The position numbers and the translations under genes are program-made. The notes under the pieces are model-generated. The model saw only the letters and a list, made by a program, of their open reading frames with translations. It did not search any database and was not told the DNA's origin. A DNA stretch of 25,712 nt, from the NCBI GenBank assembly GCA_035306725.1, contig DATGNN010000234.1, positions 1-25,712 on the forward strand, in the 5' to 3' direction. This document shows, one piece after another, positions 24,067 through 25,712 of this stretch (within the stretch, counting starts at the first letter, position 1; every line of letters starts with the position of its first letter). Source of the stretch: JAAYEB01 sp035306725. Lineage in GTDB: Bacteria > Fibrobacterota > Chitinivibrionia > Chitinivibrionales > Chitinispirillaceae.

Positions 24067-24082
24067 TGCAACATTTATGCCG
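24067..24082 (-). promoter_or_regulatory. Sigma-54 promoter of desulfoferrodoxin
   Basis: The minus strand reads CGGCATAAATGTTGCA, differing from the consensus only at the first base and closely like the porin-amt promoter TGGCATAACTGTTGCA. Transcription would begin near 24056, 97 bases before the ATG. It lies in a 395-base divergent gap (23960-24354). Confidence 0.7.
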
Positions 24083-24164
24083 ATAGTCATTTCACACAAC
24101 ATACGGTTTCCTGACCATAAACAAAATCATAAGTGTCTATAAAACCAAATCAGATTCACTACAA

Positions 24165-24181
24165 AACTGTATAACAAAACA
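24165..24181. promoter_or_regulatory. Element shared with the ferritin upstream region
   Basis: AACTGTATAACAAAACA matches the ferritin element at 16 of 17 bases, in the same orientation relative to its promoter. Its centre is about 115 bases upstream of the predicted start, against about 60 for ferritin; the difference is close to five helical turns. The rest of this gap shows no other named site. Confidence 0.55.
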
Positions 24182-24354
24182 GGTCAATTTTTTGCTCTCT
24201 TATTCATGTTCGAAATTGAATATCCGGTATACCCGCAAAAATGTATTTTTGTTGAATATGGTTCTTGCTAAAATACGAAATTGATCGTAATATTTCCAGT
24301 ACTGAGAGAACAAATCTTTCAAATCAGCCACACTACTTTTAAAGAGAGATAATT

Positions 24355-25149
24355 ATGAAACATAAACTTTTTACTCTCTTGATAACTGTGGTGTGTATCG
24401 CTCCGGCAAAAATTCATGTCGGACCGGTCTGTACAGGAATTGGTTCCTGGATCAGTTTCAACAAAAACGATCCACACCATACATCATACAACAAACTATC
24501 ATCAGATGTTTACCTGAGTTACAAGGGATGGAGCGGTTTTTTCGGCATTCCGTTCCAATGTGTAGTCAGTCACAGGGATGAAACAAAATATGCGTTTTCA
24601 CCAGGTGATTTCAATTTTTATATTGGTCGAAGGATATCATTTGTTCAACCTCGTCTGGGATTGGTTTTTCCATTATGGTATTCTACAGAGAAAGGTGTAT
24701 GGCTTGGTTCAAAAAATGTTATTTTAAAAACCGGTTTAGGTTTTTCATACTCTTTGTCGGCAGATAAATCGTGGAGAACGGCAGGTGAACTCTACTATAA
24801 ATATTACATTGCCGGTTTCCCTGAAATTGAAGATTCACGGAGAAAAAGAGGAAGCTGGGCTATTGACGGCTCAGTCAAATTAGTTAACAGCAGCTTTAAC
24901 AGATGGAAACTTGGCATTGAATTTCTTGGAGGATTCAGGAAACTGTATCCAAAATATCCTCAAGGCTACCAGCTGTCTGCATCCTGTGTACCTCATGTTT
25001 TTGCTACTTATGATGTAAACAAACGAATGTATTTAAGTGCAAAAACCGGTTTTGGCCCTTCTCTCAAACGTGAAGATGAATGTTCCGGCAAATGGAAACA
25101 TTCATCCAATTCACTTAATATAGCTGTCAGCACAGGTTTTTATCCTTAA
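24355..25149 (+). CDS. Putative outer-membrane beta-barrel protein, unknown function
   Basis: The 264-residue protein has a short signal peptide (KLFTLLITVVCIAPA, cut near residue 18) and then alternating, aromatic-rich strands with many Gly, Tyr and Trp residues, such as SSDVYLSYKGWSGFFGIP, GELYYKYYIAGF and KLGIEFLGGFRKL. The last residues are GFYP, with an aromatic residue close to the end as in barrel proteins, though the terminal Pro is not typical. No enzyme motif is visible and I do not know a named family for it. It is divergent from desulfoferrodoxin and shares that intergenic region, but no promoter of its own was recognised. A GAGA stretch upstream is a weak ribosome-binding site. 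Confidence 0.7.
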   Translation: MKHKLFTLLITVVCIAPAKIHVGPVCTGIGSWISFNKNDPHHTSYNKLSSDVYLSYKGWSGFFGIPFQCVVSHRDETKYAFSPGDFNFYIGRRISFVQPRLGLVFPLWYSTEKGVWLGSKNVILKTGLGFSYSLSADKSWRTAGELYYKYYIAGFPEIEDSRRKRGSWAIDGSVKLVNSSFNRWKLGIEFLGGFRKLYPKYPQGYQLSASCVPHVFATYDVNKRMYLSAKTGFGPSLKREDECSGKWKHSSNSLNIAVSTGFYP

Positions 25150-25237
25150 ACCCTGTTCCTTGCTTCACTTGTATTTCAACAATTACAAATATCATTTTAA
25201 CATCAGGCAGCTTACATTTAAATTATGCAGCGAAAAC

Positions 25238-25257
25238 AACAGGACTGAACCTGTTTT
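25238..25257 (+). terminator. Weak hairpin after the outer-membrane protein gene
   Basis: AACAGG and CCTGTT pair around a 6-base loop and run into TTTT. The stem is short, so this is a tentative terminator in the 179-base gap before the cupin gene. Confidence 0.35.
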
Positions 25258-25328
25258 ACGAAAACTCGACAACAGTTATGAAGAATTATTTATGATATCA
25301 TTGTTTTTCATTCAAAAAAGGATATTCC

Positions 25329-25682
25329 ATGGAACAAAAAGGTATTCCATTTAATGTTGCCGATCATATTACTTATGCAGAAGGTTCAGTTATCAGTAAA
25401 ACTCTGATCGACAAGGGTATTGGCAGCATTACACTGTTTTCCTTTGATGAAAATCAGGGATTAAGTGAACACACTTCACCATTTGATGCAGTTGTTCATG
25501 TTATTGACGGAGAATCCCGGATTACGATAGGCGGTAACAAAACGAACGTGAAAGCTGGTGAGATGATTATCATGCCCGCAAATGTTCCACATTCGCTCAA
25601 AGCGGTTTCACGTTTCAAAATGATGCTCATAATGATCAGGACTGCTGATGAAAACAGCACATCCGGTCCAATAGCAGTATGA
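25329..25682 (+). CDS. Small single-domain cupin protein
   Basis: The 117-residue cytoplasmic protein is one cupin barrel. Motif 1 is visible as GLSEHTSPFDAVVHVIDGES, with one His where many cupins have two and Glu near the end. Motif 2 is GEMIIMPANVPHSLKAV, with Pro and His in the expected places. Such proteins bind a metal or small ligand, and several serve as quercetinase-like, sugar-binding or sensor proteins; nothing here picks one. AAGGA lies five bases before the ATG. The position at the edge of the oxygen-defence island hints at a stress role, which is inference only. Confidence 0.88.
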   Translation: MEQKGIPFNVADHITYAEGSVISKTLIDKGIGSITLFSFDENQGLSEHTSPFDAVVHVIDGESRITIGGNKTNVKAGEMIIMPANVPHSLKAVSRFKMMLIMIRTADENSTSGPIAV

Positions 25683-25712
25683 GTTAAGTTTGCTGACAAC
25701 CAAGGTCAGTCT

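Noticed and set aside
1..25712. CRISPR arrays, insertion sequences, attachment sites
   Set aside because: No regularly spaced repeats, transposase or integrase frames, or flanking direct repeats were seen; the amt truncation has no IS ends at its edge.

Overview
This AT-rich 25.7 kb window appears to come from a Gram-negative anaerobe or microaerophile. It has outer-membrane beta-barrels, a Wza-like lipoprotein, periplasmic proteins and an oxygen-defence set of rubredoxin, ferritin and desulfoferrodoxin. DUF2400, two sigma-54 activators and a porin-Amt pair would fit a Fibrobacterota/Chitinivibrionia-like or deltaproteobacterial-type genome, but no marker here fixes the phylum, so taxonomy is low confidence.

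Layout. (1) 1-8 kb is a surface-polysaccharide region: the 3' end of a glycan-associated alpha/alpha-barrel-like protein, a lone receiver domain on the minus strand, then a plus-strand run of Wza-like export lipoprotein, Wzc-like tyrosine autokinase, AsnB-type amidotransferase and a polysaccharide-deacetylase-like protein. (2) 8-13.1 kb is a regulator/nitrogen region: a GAF-type sigma-54 activator meets, tail to tail, a truncated ammonium transporter whose operon partner is a porin. A second sigma-54 activator follows, with an N-terminal domain resembling low-molecular-weight phosphatase/ArsC. (3) 13.3-21.1 kb holds PTS Enzyme I translationally coupled to DUF2400, a periplasmic coiled-coil protein with a duplicated C-terminal module, argS and zwf. 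(4) 21.4-25.7 kb is an oxidative-stress/iron island: rubredoxin, ferritin, periplasmic thioredoxin, desulfoferrodoxin, an outer-membrane barrel and a cupin.

The main unifying signal is regulatory. Five intergenic sites carry GGCA-N6-TTGC with exact sigma-54 (-24/-12) spacing and correct orientation: before the polysaccharide export operon, the deacetylase-like/GAF-activator pair, porin-amt, ferritin and desulfoferrodoxin. Two weaker candidates precede the receiver gene and the thioredoxin leader. The total intergenic space is about 4.1 kb. Upstream of several lie dyad elements that could bind enhancer-binding proteins. The ferritin and desulfoferrodoxin regions share a near-identical 17-base element. 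My inference is a local sigma-54 network linking surface polysaccharide, ammonium uptake and oxygen/iron defence, probably read by the two activators encoded in the window. No tRNA, rRNA, CRISPR array or insertion sequence was seen.
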